Origin: Megalobrama amblycephala
Taxonomy: Eukaryota > Chordata > Actinopteri > Cypriniformes > Xenocyprididae
NCBI RefSeq assembly: GCF_018812025.1
Contig: NC_063066.1
Span: 1,672,692-1,736,691 of the forward strand
Direction: 5' to 3'
Length of the DNA: 64,000 bases
Of the stretch, positions 50,202-61,480 are shown piece after piece. The position numbers and the translations under genes were made by a program. Within the stretch, counting starts at the first letter, position 1; the number at the start of each line of letters is the position of its first letter. A model generated the notes under the pieces. It ran no database searches and had not been told where the DNA came from. It worked only from the letters and a program-made list of their open reading frames with translations.

Positions 50202-51630
50202 AGCTTGATCTGTAGCAGAATGCAGCTCATCAGGTCGCAGCAAATGAATAATGAACTGCATATTATTTAGTGGATTTATTTTTGCAATCATTATTAATAA
50301 ATTGTATTATTTGCTGAACACTGATGTGTTCATCATGTTTTTGACTCCTGTATGGTAAACTGCTTGCATTTGTCCTCATTTTTAAGTCTTTCACATTTAA
50401 TCAATTAGCCGTCCCTTTTATGCATCGTAATTAAAAGCAACGAGCCACGAGAGTCTGTGCATTACGCTGATTTTACTACGGTTAAAGGGGGTTACAGGCT
50501 TTAAACACTGATTTATACAGCTGTGATCGCTCATCACTGTCTCATCAGCGTCACATGATGTGTCTCAAGCTGTTCGATCGATCTGTTGTCTGTATCCTGA
50601 GAGATCACACACCGCTTCATGACGCCACTGAATATCAGCACTGCTGCCGGCGCCATATTGTGTTTTAGATCTGACCATTTGGATTTATTTCCTAGTTTGA
50701 GACAGGTTTGACATCTCAGAGATGCTCAGAAGTATTCCAGCATTCACACTAGTGTGTTTGTGATCAGATTCACTCATCTAGTTCACTCATGTAAATGTGA
50801 GCAGGTTCTGTACTCCTGCTCTTAACCCTCACTGACCTTATAAAGTCATACAGCAGCAACACAAGCATGAACAAATCATATTTTATTCAGTTTTTCATAC
50901 ATATCTGATTCATAGGGTTAGTCAGAGCTCTCTCGGTCATGTTGCGTACAGTCTCGTTTCATAAAGCACTCAGTGAAGACATGCATGATGAAGACCAAAC
51001 TATAGTTTCTATTTTTATATGATAAAAACTCTTTTGGCAGGAGCGTCTTCAGTGTGCCGTATTGTGTTACTGCCATGTTTAGCTTTTATTAAACATTTAT
51101 CAAGAGTATTTTTAGAGGTGGATTAATGTATTTCTCTGTCATTAGCATTAAACTCCATGATCATTGAGGGATTTCCAAGGTAATGCATGGAGAATCACCT
51201 GAGTAAGTGCCATGTGACTAATGTTGTGACAGCACTGATTTTGCCAAAATATACAGTATGGCAACTTTTGACTGCCTGTCAGTGAAGGAGTGATGGTTGT
51301 TTCTGCATCTTCTGCTCCATCATCCACACTCTGAGCCTTCGGCATCGCCATGGAAACACATTATTTCTGAGTTTCTGAGCTCTTGGACGTGAACTGAGCT
51401 CCTCAGAGCAGAGTCTGCCGTCGTGTGATTACAGTAACTAGTGTGGCGTAAACGAAGCGATGTTTCCTCGCTTAATCAAAAGACAAAACAAGAAATTAAA
51501 ATAAGCAAATGAAGCTTTTCTTTAGGACCATTAAGAGTCCTTTTCAATCGTGACACTTTCATGACAATTAAACACATTTCCACCACAATTCTCATTATGC
51601 ATTAAAGGTTTTTTAATTAATGTTGAGTCA

Positions 51631-51669
<39 letters not shown>

Positions 51670-52322
51670 TAATGAGAATCATGAATACAAAAACACCTAT
51701 GTATATTGATTTGTCGATTATTTTGATAATCGATTAATCAGTTGATTGTTTCTTTGATTAATCGGGTAAGAAAGTTGAATTAAATGTGTAAAGTAATTCT
51801 ATTACATGAATACTTCGTTACAACAATCCCTCTGTTTGAACTAAAGGACAAACCTTTATGCAAAATGGAAATGCTCAGATGTGTTTCTAATATTTACAGA
51901 TAAGGATATAACTGTAAAAGTTTTGCATAACAGAAAAAGCATCTCAAATGCATGAAACAACACGTGCCCGAAGTCGCTTAAACTGAATGCTTCTGCGTTT
52001 GTTTGAAGCACGTTCTCATGTTTTGGGTCATGCTTTAACCACATCAGCTCTTTCTGTGTTTCTGCCATTTTCTGTTTGTGTTTTGTCCATAGAAATATAT
52101 TCACTACTGTAAAGTGAAGTGGCTGGTGGAGGTTACATAGGATGTGTTTAGGTGTTGATGTGCTTGTGTGCATTTCACAACCATTTCCCCAGAATGGTGC
52201 AGTGGGGATTGGTTCCCCATTGCATCAACTCAAGACACAGAGTTGACACTTCCTGGGTTGCGTATGCGACCTGATTCCCTGAGAAGAGGAATAAGACACT
52301 GCGTCTTCGTGTTGATGTTGTA
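50202..52322. other. No gene; microsatellite and MITE scraps
   Basis: (CA)n at 51632-51667. 51705-51765 is a scrap of a 'cgattaatcgattaatc' element. 52235-52320 resembles a common cyprinid repeat (gaccgattccctgagaaga-like, with 'gacactgcgtcttcgtgttg'). The rest is unassigned. Confidence 0.4.
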
Positions 52323-52466
52323 CCGACTAATCGACTAGTCGTCTTTATCGCTCTGCCATGACGCTTTAAGCATGACATCGACTAGCCCCTGATCATGACC
52401 TATAGAGGGCGCAACAGGATAAGAAATCTTTGAAGTCCAACTTTACACTCTGTATCCTAGAATTAA

Positions 52467-53240
52467 AGGGTTAGTTCAGCCAAAAATGGGTGAACTAAAA
52501 AAAATTCTGTGAAATTTCTGTCATTAATTACTCGTTCCACATCCGTAAGACCTTTGTTCATCTTCAGAACACAAATTAAGATATTTTTGATGAAATCGTC
52601 CATAGATGGCAATTTAAGCAACACTTTCAAGGTCCAGAAAGGAACTAGAGACATCGTTAAAACAGTGGTTCAACCTTAATGTTATGAAGAGACGAGAATA
52701 CTTTTTGTGCACCAAAAAAGCTAAATAACGACTTTATTCACTAATATCTAGTGATGGGCGATCTCAAAACGCTGCTTCATGAACCTTTACGAATCTTTAG
52801 TTTCGAATCAGTGGTTCGGAGCGTGAAAGTCACGTGATTTCAGTAAACGAGGCTTCGTTACATCATAAGTATTTTAAAACTTCAATGGTTCACATGACTT
52901 TGGCAGTTCTGAACCACTGATTCGCAAACAAAAGATTCATAAAGCTTCATGAAGCAGTGTTTGGAAATCGCCCATCACTAGATATTGAATATTTAGTTTT
53001 GTTTTTGCGCACAAAAAGTATTCTCGTCTCTTCATAACTTTAAGGTTGAACCACTGCAGTCACATGACTGTTTTAACGATGTCTTTAGTACCTTTCTGGA
53101 CCTTGAAAGTGTTGATTATATTGCCGTCTATGGACGATTTCATCAAAAATATCTTAATTTGTGTTCTGAAGATGATGCTTTATCTTACGGGTGTGGAACG
53201 ACATGAGGGTGAATAATTAATTTTTGGGTGAACTAACCCT
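52467..53240. mobile_element. 'gggttagttcaccc' TTAA MITE, interrupted copy
   Basis: Preceded by TTAA (52463-52466); followed by GTAA (53241-53244), a decayed TTAA. Arms match 49450-50197. The centre is replaced by a different element at 52752-52977. Confidence 0.88.
52752..52977. mobile_element. Small 'tgatgggcga' MITE, 226 bp
   Basis: Termini TGATGGGCGATC and ATCGCCCATCA are inverted complements. CTAG directly abuts both ends (52748-52751, 52978-52981), and the palindrome extends outward as aatatctag / ctagatatt. Internal 'gcttcatgaacctttacgaa' and 'gattcataaagcttcatgaa' also pair. Confidence 0.82.
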
Positions 53241-53470
53241 GTAATGACAAATAAATGCATAATCCTAGAGTGCTCCACAAGATATGTTTGATTATAACAT
53301 CTGGATGCTCAATATTAATAATTTATTTGTCATATTAACTGATGGAAACGGAGCGTAAAAGTGACTTTTTATAAAGGATTTCTTATCCTTTTGCGCCCTC
53401 TATAGGCCATGATCAGCGACTAGTCGACGTCAAGCTTAATGCATCATGGCAGAGTATTAATGTCGACTAA

Positions 53471-53902
53471 GGGGTCGTTCACACAGAACGCATTTTTTTT
53501 ATTCCAATGCGCTACTTTTCTATTGATTTTCTATATAAATGCACTAGACGGACGTGTTTGACTGTTATGCTCGCGTTTCGCGTCTTTTACATTTTTAAGA
53601 CGCCGTGTCAAGTTAAAAGAATTTCAACTTTTACACACTGCGCCGCTCATCAATGTCAGTTCCAAAACAGTGGACCAATCAGAACAACTCGGAGGCGGGG
53701 CAAGCGTTGCAAGCTTCTGTTTACAGTAGCAAGTTGGCATGGCAACTGTTTTTTTTTTTGGTTGTTATTGTCGTTATTGCATCACGTATCAAAAGCACAT
53801 CTCAAGACACTCGTGTTCTGCACTGTGCATTTTTAAAAACCACCCCTGAGCGCAGCCTCTCGTTTTTAGACACAAAGACGTGTTCTGTGTGAAAGAGCCC
53901 TA
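53471..53902. mobile_element. MITE with 'ggggtcgttcacacagaacg' ends
   Basis: Left end ggggtcgttcacacagaacg pairs with right end gtgttctgtgtgaaagagcc. The element begins within a base of the end of the palindromic element to its left. The internal wording (tgcactagacggacgtgttt) recurs at the right edge of the window (63866-64000). The 109-codon frame inside it is not a gene. Confidence 0.78.
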
Positions 53903-54859
53903 GAGATAAGCGCGAGCAGAACTCTTCTCAGCTCCGCTCCAAGGCAGATAACACTAGTGTTTGTCCTCTGGTGTCATTACGCGAGGAGATGGTGGAACAC
54001 TCTTCCTAAAACTCTTACGTGTTACAACAAACGGCTCCTGAAGACAAAAAAGCTGATGGCGTCCTTTTCACATGCCGTGCTGTCTGCCATAGATTGACAC
54101 ATGCTCAGACACCGGTCACTCCGAGGACGTTCCCCATAGCGTCTACACCAAGATGCAGCGTCGATGTTCCACTTCGAAAGGAAAGCAGAGTTTCACGTAC
54201 GAGTGCTTGAGCACAGTTTTTCTGCAACCCTTGCCTTTCTTTTGGATGAACCTGAAATGAAATGGTTTGGTTATTTGTGGCTGACTCTCCCTCTGAGACC
54301 TGCGCACCGCTGATCTGCCCTGTGAAAATGTCAGCCGGGGCTTTTCTGGATCTGAGCTGACCCGTTGTACCTGGCCTTTAAAATGATTTCTGTGTATGAC
54401 CTCCACTGACACACAGAATACTCCGCTGAAGCAGTCAGGACTTTCTGTTTTCACCATTTACTCCTTCATTCTCTTTATTGGCCTGTTAAAGACGCTGGTC
54501 ATCCACATACAGACTCAGAGTTTCCGTATTCTCTGTGTAAAGATAGATCATTTATAGGACTGAGTGCCAGTGCAAGAGGATTGTGTTTAATACGTCATTG
54601 TTCCGCTCAAACTGATGGAATCCTCCGGTTTCAGGATCTGTATGGATTTTGCCCATTATGAAAAAGCCAGGCAGGAATCCAAGCCACTTTACAAAATGAA
54701 TGCAACGAGAACAGGCCAAATGAAAGACAAAATATACTCAATAAGATGGAAATTGAGAGTCAAGGGGATTTCTGACAGCTTCAGAGATATCACTCAACAT
54801 GATACTGTCTAGACTACATTCACACACTCGCTCACACACACACACACTCATACACACAC
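53903..54859. other. Unassigned; possible conserved non-coding block
   Basis: 54625-54790 is A-rich on the sense strand and open in one frame (54615-54812). It has a 'tttcag' before it but no donor. I do not call it coding. Confidence 0.35.
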
Positions 54860-55045
54860 AGTCCTTCAGAAATCATTCTAAAATGCTGATTTGCTGCTCA
54901 AGAAACATTCCTGATTATTTTGCTGCTTCAGATTTGTGAGGAAACTAAAACATTTTTCCCCATTTGTAACATTATACTGTCTTGTTTGATTCATTTAATG
55001 CATCCTTGCTGAATAAAAGCAATAATTTATTTTAAAAAAAATCAA
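54860..55045 (+). repeat. Common fish interspersed repeat, second fragment
   Basis: Continues the family seen at 24990-25205: the overlap 'ccttcagaaatcattct' is followed by gctgatttgctgctcaagaa and gcatccttgctgaataaaag. Confidence 0.7.
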
Positions 55046-55813
55046 ACCTTTGAATGGTTGACAAGAATAGCTTTTTCATCACTCATTTTCTCCAGAAGAT
55101 GTAAAAATCTTTGCATGGTAAAGTGTGATTTTCTTTTAGATTTGTCCCAGATCATTTCAGAGATGTTCAAGCTATCCAACACAATGAAATGAGCTGAAGA
55201 TATTACGATAATTATAATGATCTAAATGAGATAATTAAGCACATGGGAGATTAATCTTGGAGAACGCCCAATGAATGCTGTTTTAATTAGAAGACATTTC
55301 ACAGCAGTGGAATTATTTTCGTGAAGCTTTTCAAGCATTCTGGCTTCATTTTTTCTGTAATGAATTTCAGGATGGATTAATTTTGACCTGCTAAAGATGG
55401 AGGCAGAAGAGAGTGTTGAAATCTGGGATGTGATTCATTACGACACTTTGTGAGCTTTAATAAATAACAGGCAACACTTTCTTTCATGCTTTCATGTCGA
55501 GCCCTTTATTTTTCCTCTGCTCTGATTTAAACCAGCACATCTCTGTGAGAGAAGGAAGAGATGTTAGAGCCGAATCCAGCTGGAGGCTGATGGGAGTGTG
55601 AGTTTTGACCTCTGTTTGTCTGGTCACACACACACACACACAGCAGGTGGTCTCACACCGTCAGGTGTCATAATGGCCGTGATTATGCTGTTAACTCATT
55701 TTGACGACTAAACCAGGCTAAGCACCCTCACATTTCCACATCTCTCGTCTGAGTTCGTTCGCTGTGACAGCAGAGTTTTTCGAGATGTCACGGCTGTCTT
55801 CTCTTTTAATAAG
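55046..55813. other. Upstream of the first called exon
   Basis: No repeat recognised except (CA)n at 55625-55642. About 55215-55430 is rich in ATTA/TAAT cores (homeodomain-type sites) and free of known repeats, so it could be regulatory. No TATA box or CpG-rich promoter is apparent before 55814. Confidence 0.35.
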
Positions 55814-55988
55814 ATGAACGCAGACACATGCGCTGCAGCAGAGACAAACACACACTGTTGTGTGTCCAATTTACACCGAGTCATGCCGAGCTCCATCAAA
55901 GACCTTTTTAAGCACATCAGGACACTCGGCCATCTTCACAACACGCTAATGCAGCTGTTTCCAGAAAAATACAGCTTGAATATAGAGG
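55814..55988 (+). CDS. Probable coding exon, unrecognised gene (start exon?)
   Basis: The frame begins at ATG 55814 and runs 58 codons plus one base to a strong donor, GTGAGT at 55989. The many C-ending codons (aac, gac, tgc, tcc, atc, ctc, ggc, tac) look like vertebrate coding sequence and unlike neighbouring frames. Residues ~24-52 (MPSSIKDLFKHIRTLGHLHN and on) could form an amphipathic helix. A pyrimidine-rich tract ending 'ttttaataag' lies directly before the ATG, so the exon could instead be internal, starting at 55814. Its phase-1 end fits the phase-1 start of the exon at 62290; joined, the split codon is GGT (Gly). I do not recognise the protein and give no function. A reverse-strand frame overlaps (55708-55917) but has no splice support. 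Confidence 0.6.
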
Positions 55989-56372
55989 GTGAGTCTTATG
56001 AAATCTGTCAAAAACATGTCCAGGACATACAGTATTTCACCGCAAACCATAAAGAACAAAATAATAATTATACAAACCCGAATTGTTGGGACTTTTTTTT
56101 TTTTTTTTTTTTTATAAAATGAAAACTAAAAGACTTTCAAATCACATGAGCCAATATTTTATTCACAATAGAACACAGATAACTAATGTTTAACTGAGAA
56201 ATTGTACACTTTTATCCACCTAATGAGCTCATTTCAAATTTGATGCCTGCTACAGGTCTCAAAATAGTTGGCACGGGGCCAACAAATGGCTGAAAAAGCA
56301 AGACATTTTGAAAAGATTCAGCTGGGAGAACATCTAGCAACTAATTAAGTTAATTAATATCAGGTCTGTAAC

Positions 56373-58735
56373 ATGATTAGCTATAAAAGGGATGTCTTAG
56401 AGAGGCAGAGTCTCTCAGAAGTAAAGATGGGAAGAGCTGTGAAAGAGTGCGTAAAAAGATTGTGGAATACTTTAAAAATGTTCCTCAATGGCAAATTGAA
56501 AATTTCATCATCTACAATGCATAACATCATCAAAAGATTCAGAGAAACTGGAGAAATCTCTGTGCGTAAGGGACAAGGCCGAAGACCTTTATTGGATGCC
56601 CGTGGTCTTCTGGCCCTCAGACGACACTGCATAACTCATCGGCATGATTGTGTCAATGACATTACTAAATGGGCACAGGAATACTTCCAGATACCACTCT
56701 AGGTAAACACAATCCGCCGTGCCATCTGCAGATGCCAACTAAAACCACTGTCCGTAAACACAATCCACCGTGCCATCTGCAGATGCCAACTAAACCACTG
56801 TCGGTAAACACAATCCGCCGTGCCATCTGCAGATGCCAGCTAGACCACTGTCCGTAAACACAATCCGCCGTGTCATCTGCAGATACCAACTAAACCACTG
56901 TCCGTAAACACAATCCACCATGCCATCTGCAGATACCAACTAAACCACTGTCGGTAAACACAATCCGCCGTGCCATCTGCAGATACCAACTAAACCACTG
57001 TCCGTAAACACAATCCGCCGTGCCATCTGCAGATGCCAACTAAACCACTGTCGGTAAACACAATCCGCCGTGCCATCTGCAGATGCCAACTAAACCACTG
57101 TCCGTAAACACAATCCGCCGTGCCATCTGCAGATACCAACTAAACCACTGTCCGTAAACACAATCCACCATGCCATCTGCAGATACCAACTAAACCACTG
57201 TCGGTAAACACAATCCGGCGTGCCATCTGCAGATACCAACTAAACCACTGTCCGTAAACACAATCCGCCGTGCCATCTGCAGATGCCAACTAAACCACTG
57301 TCGGTAAACACAATCCGCCGTGCCATCTGCAGATACCAACTAAACCACTGTCCGTAAACACAATCCGCCGTGCCATCTGCAGATACCAACTAAACCACTG
57401 TCCGTAAACACAATCCACCATGCCATCTGCAGATACCAACTAAACCACTGTCGGTAAACACAATCCGGCATGCCATCTGCAGATACCAACTAAACCACTG
57501 TCGGTAAACACAATCCGGCGTGCCATCTGCAGATACCAACTAAACCACTGTCCGTAAACACAATCCGCCGTGCCATCTGCAGATACCAACTAAACCACTG
57601 TCCGTAAACACAATCCACCATGCCATCTGCAGATACCAACTAAACCACTGTCGGTAAACACAATCCGGCGTGCCATCTGCAGATACCAACTAAACCACTG
57701 TCCGTAAACACAATCCGCCGTGCCATCTGCAGATGCCAACTAAACCACTGTCGGTAAACACAATCCGCCGTGCCATCTGCAGATACCAACTAAACCACTG
57801 TCCGTAAACACAATCCGCCATGCCATCTGCAGATACCAACTAAACCACTGTCCGTAAACACAATCCACCATGCCATCTGCAGATACCAACTAAACCACTG
57901 TCGGTAAACACAATCCGGCGTGCCATCTGCAGATACCAACTAAACCACTGTCGGTAAACACAATCCGCCGTGCCATCTGCAGATACCAACTAAACCACTG
58001 TCCGTAAACACAATCCGCCGTGCCATCTGCAGATGCCAACTAAAGCTCTATCATGCAAAAAGGAAGCCATATGTGAACATGGTCCAGAAGCGCCGTCGTG
58101 TCCTGTGGGCCAAAGCTCATTTAAAATGGACTGTTTCAAAGTGTTCTATGGTCAGACGAGTGCAAATTTGACATTCTTGTTGGAAATCACGGATGCCGTG
58201 TCCTCCGGGCTAAAGAGGAGGGAGACCTTCCAGCGTGTTATCAGCGTTCAGTTCAAAAGCCAGCATCTCTGATGGTATGGGGGTGCATAAGTGCATACGG
58301 TATGGGCAGCTTGAATGTTTTGGAGGCACTATGAATACTGAAAGGTATATAAAGGTTTTAGAGCAACATATACTCCCCTCCAGATGACGTCTATTTCAGG
58401 GAAGACCTTGTGTCAGGACAATGCAAAACCACATATTGCAGCTATTACAACAGCATGGCTTCATCGTAGAAGAGTCTGGGTGCTGAATTGGCCTGACTGC
58501 AGTCCAGATCTTTCACCTATAGAGAACATTTGGCCCATCATTAAACGAAAAATACATCAAAGATGACCACGAACTCTTCAGCTGCTGGAAACCTATATCA
58601 GGCAAGAATGGGACCAAATTCCAACACCAAAACTCTAGAAACTCATAACCCCGATGCCCAGACGTCTTCAAACTGTTTTGAAAAGAAGAGGAGATGCTAC
58701 ACCATGGTAAACATGCCCCCGTGCCAACTATTTTG
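56373..58735 (+). pseudogene. Tc1-family transposase, disrupted
   Basis: N-terminal part (56373-56702): helix-turn-helix DNA-binding region with 'SVRKGQGRRPLL' and 'HRHDCVNDITKWAQEYFQ', typical of fish Tc1 elements. C-terminal part after the array: the first catalytic Asp is in a WSDE motif at 58149-58160, the second in QDNAKPH (Asp codon 58417-58419), and the Glu in SPIENIW (codon 58522-58524). Thirty-four residues separate the last two, a DD34E triad. Frameshifts separate the first motif from the other two and an in-frame stop precedes the array, so no full protein of the usual ~340 residues can be made. The 50-bp array replaces what should be a single copy of the 'SVNTIRRAICRCQLK' segment. 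Inactive; dependent on other copies for any movement. Confidence 0.88.
56703..58040. repeat. 50-bp tandem array derived from transposase sequence
   Basis: About 27 head-to-tail units of exactly 50 bp, with the core gtaaacacaatccgccgtgc, catctgcagatgccaactaa, accactgtcc. The 3' flank continues the ancestral gene (ccaactaaagctctatcatg), so the unit was copied out of the coding sequence. Variants are ordered: the 'ccacca' unit occurs at 56915, 57165, 57415, 57615 and 57865, that is at spacings of 250, 250, 200 and 250 bp, a five-unit higher-order period. 50 is not a multiple of 3, so the frame rotates between units and the array is non-coding. Confidence 0.96.
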
Positions 58736-58807
58736 AGACCTGTAGCAGGCATCAAATTTGAAATGAGCTCATTTTGTGCTTAAAATTGTAAAATTGCTTT
58801 GTTTTGT

Positions 58808-59235
58808 TTAGGGATGCTGCGATTTGATCGGCTACCGATCTCTATCGGCCGGTAATTGCTTCTAAAGACTCGATTGGCGATCTGTGGATTTGCTGATCTC
58901 AGAAACCGATCTAATGCTGACGACAATTTAAACAGTTGAAATATTCAAGCATTCAAAGCATGTGCACACATAAAGCCGCCTCACAAACAGCTCGCGAGTA
59001 CCAAATTGAGTTCTTTTCATGGCTAATTGTGCTTAAATGTTCAAATAAACACAAATGCTACAGTCTTGGCGAGTATTTGCATGAACACATGCATTTTTTT
59101 TTGTTTACATTTTTCTGTTTACATTTAGACATAACCGACCGTGTAACAGTGTATTAGATCTGTGCATCAGCTCTTAAAGTGACAGCAGCCTAATAAACCT
59201 GCTGCCATCTGTGTCATTAATGTTAAAGGTAGGGC
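58808..59235. mobile_element. MITE fragment with 'tagggatgctgcgat' end
   Basis: The left end tagggatgctgcgatttgat followed by ctatcggccggtaattgctt resembles the TAGGGATGCA-ended hAT MITEs (as at 2615-3068). It truncates the right end of the Tc1 element. A matching right end was not found, so the end coordinate is approximate. Confidence 0.45.
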
Positions 59236-59896
59236 TAGCAATAGCAAGATAGCTTTGAAAGCATGAGATTGCCCCATTGCAAAAACAAAATTGCATTGCA
59301 TGATCATTTTGGTGAGATAATTGTATTTTTGTGTGTGTGTGAAAATGTCTAAAAATGCCCCTCAGCTCACTCCTAAAATGTAAAAAATCCCCCAAAAGAG
59401 ACAAAATTCAGGTCATAAATTAATGTCTGTATAAATCCTGATCAGAACATCACTATAAATAATGCTAAATTATAAAAAGGCTTCAAATAGATTCTGCATC
59501 CTGTGATTTCATTGTTTTTGTTTTGCATTTTCTTGTTTTCTTGTTTTGCTGTCAGAATTTGGGGTAAATGTTCTTTTATTGTCATTAAAATGGCTGACCT
59601 GACGGTGACCCAGTATTCTGGTGTTGTAATCTGTCTGCTCTCTGTCCGTCTGTGATGATAGACGTGTGTCGTGTTGTAGTACACGTGTAGTACTGTATGA
59701 AGCACACACTCGGTCTCAGCAGTCATGGAGTTTAGGGATCACAGTGAAGAAGTCGTCAGTACAGCAGTAGATTATCTCACTCTTCAGGGTATTATATGTA
59801 CCTCTCCTCCTCGATCTGAAGTGTGGATTGGATTGCACTTGTGTGGAGCGGTGTAATTTCAGATTACACAAGGGCTTTGGACTCTGATGGCATTAC

Positions 59897-59937
<41 letters not shown>

Positions 59938-60419
59938 TGAGAGTGGGCATCTCTCCCAGAAAAAGCCTGCCTGCTCAGGATTATCCCGCAAAGCATAAAT
60001 CCTTACGATTCTTTCTTTTCTAGCGTGTGTTGAGAGTATAGAAAGAAAAGAAACAAGCTCAGTCAGCTGGGAAAATGAGAAGTCTTATATACCAGTAGTT
60101 GTGTCTAGACTTAAAGGTGATGTTTGTCATTTTTTAATCTTTCCTCTATCCTCAATGCCCAGAGACATCTGTAAGTCAGATATTCATAGTAAACTGAAAA
60201 AACACTGAGACTGTGTGGAGCTTTAGAAACATCCCGGCCAGCCCAACACAGCCAATAACATGAGTTTGGAGCCGTGAATATTTGTTTTACTGGCCAATGG
60301 TATTTATTTGGGTGTACTCTGGTGGTGGTCAGTGTCATGAAGAATACCTTACTATCACACTTATTTATGTCAATCAGCCACCAAATATGTATCTGTGTAT
60401 GTGTATTTATTTATTTTTT
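59236..60419. other. No gene recognised
   Basis: (TG)n at 59898-59931. Otherwise unassigned intron-like sequence. Confidence 0.4.
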
Positions 60420-60783
60420 AATATTTTGATAAATTATTTTTTATAACAATAAAAATAATTTAAGTATTTATTTTATATATGTTGATAAATAAAGAAATAA
60501 ATAATTTATTTATTTTAAATTTATTGATGAATAATTTATTTTTTTGAATATTTTGATAATAAATTATTTTAAATATGTGGATAAGTAAATTATTTAATAA
60601 TTATATAAAATTTGTTGATTAAATTATTTACTATTTATTTTATATATGTTAACATACAAGTTATTTATTTATTTTAAGTATACAGAAAAAAATATTTTAA
60701 ATGTTTTAATAATGTATTTTACATTTTTTTGATATGTAAATTATTCAATATTTATTTTAAATAATTATTTATTATTTTATTTT

Positions 60784-60852
<69 letters not shown>

Positions 60853-60867
60853 GTATATATATATATG

Positions 60868-60933
<66 letters not shown>

Positions 60934-61480
60934 TATTAGTAAATTATTTATAATAAATAATTATTTATAAAAAATAATCATTTATTTATTTTAAACATTT
61001 TGATAAGTAAATTATTTAATATTTATTTTAAATTTATTGATAAATAAATTATTTACTATTTATTTTAAATATGTTAACACAAATTATATATTTTAAGTAT
61101 ACAGACAAATTATTTATTTTAAATGTTTTAGTAAATAATGTTTTTTAAATATTTTAATAAGTAAATAATTCAGTTTATTTTAAATGTTGATAAATAAATT
61201 AGTTATTATTTTACTTGTAAATAAATAATTTGTTTATATTAAATATTCTTGTAAATTATTCATTTATTTGAAATATTTTGATAAATCATTCATTAACATA
61301 TTTAAAATAAAATGATATATCAACATATTTAAAATAAACAATAAACTATTTATTTATTATAAATATCTTAATAAATAAATTTATTTATTTTAAATATTCT
61401 GATAAATATATTTATTTATTTTAAATATTTTGATGAATTATTAAATAATTCTTAAAATATAATTAATATTATTAGTAGTA
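60420..61480. repeat. A+T-rich low-complexity block
   Basis: About 1.06 kb composed almost entirely of degenerate ttatttattttaaatatttt and ataaataaattattt motifs in both orientations, containing the (AT)n tract at 60792-60929. It probably grew by slippage. The end is followed by (GTA)n at 61473-61491. Confidence 0.9.
60792..60929. repeat. (AT)n microsatellite
   Basis: About 138 bp of AT with a few TATG interruptions near 60846-60880. Self-complementary and able to form a cruciform. Confidence 0.96.

Larger units (their letters stand above)
52323..53470. mobile_element. Palindromic 'ctatagagggcgcaa' element, hosting a nest
   Basis: The left arm (52323-52460: ctgccatgacgctttaagca, tgatcatgacctatagaggg, cgcaacaggataagaaatct) and the right arm (about 53350-53470) are inverted complements with scattered mismatches. 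Between the arms sits the TTAA MITE 52467-53240. Ends read ccgactaatcgactag on the left and taatgtcgactaa on the right. Confidence 0.8.
56073..58800 (+). mobile_element. Degenerate Tc1/mariner transposon with internal satellite
   Basis: The left end contains 'caaacccgaattgttgggac' and a run of 22 T (56093-56114). Long inverted repeats pair 56222-56280 with 58715-58772 (for example ctacaggtctcaaaatagtt on the left). The right terminus beyond 58800 is lost, with unrelated MITE sequence following. The transposase gene inside is broken (see the pseudogene entry), and 56703-58040 is a 50-bp tandem array made from it. The element lies in the putative intron between the two called exons, in the same orientation. 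Confidence 0.9.

Noticed and set aside
56665..56889. Reverse-strand 74-codon frame over the 50-bp array
   Set aside because: Pure repeat translation that fails as soon as unit phase changes.
56703..58040. Regular 50-bp repeats, CRISPR-like at first glance
   Set aside because: Units are contiguous with no unique spacers, derive from a transposase gene, and the genome is that of an animal.
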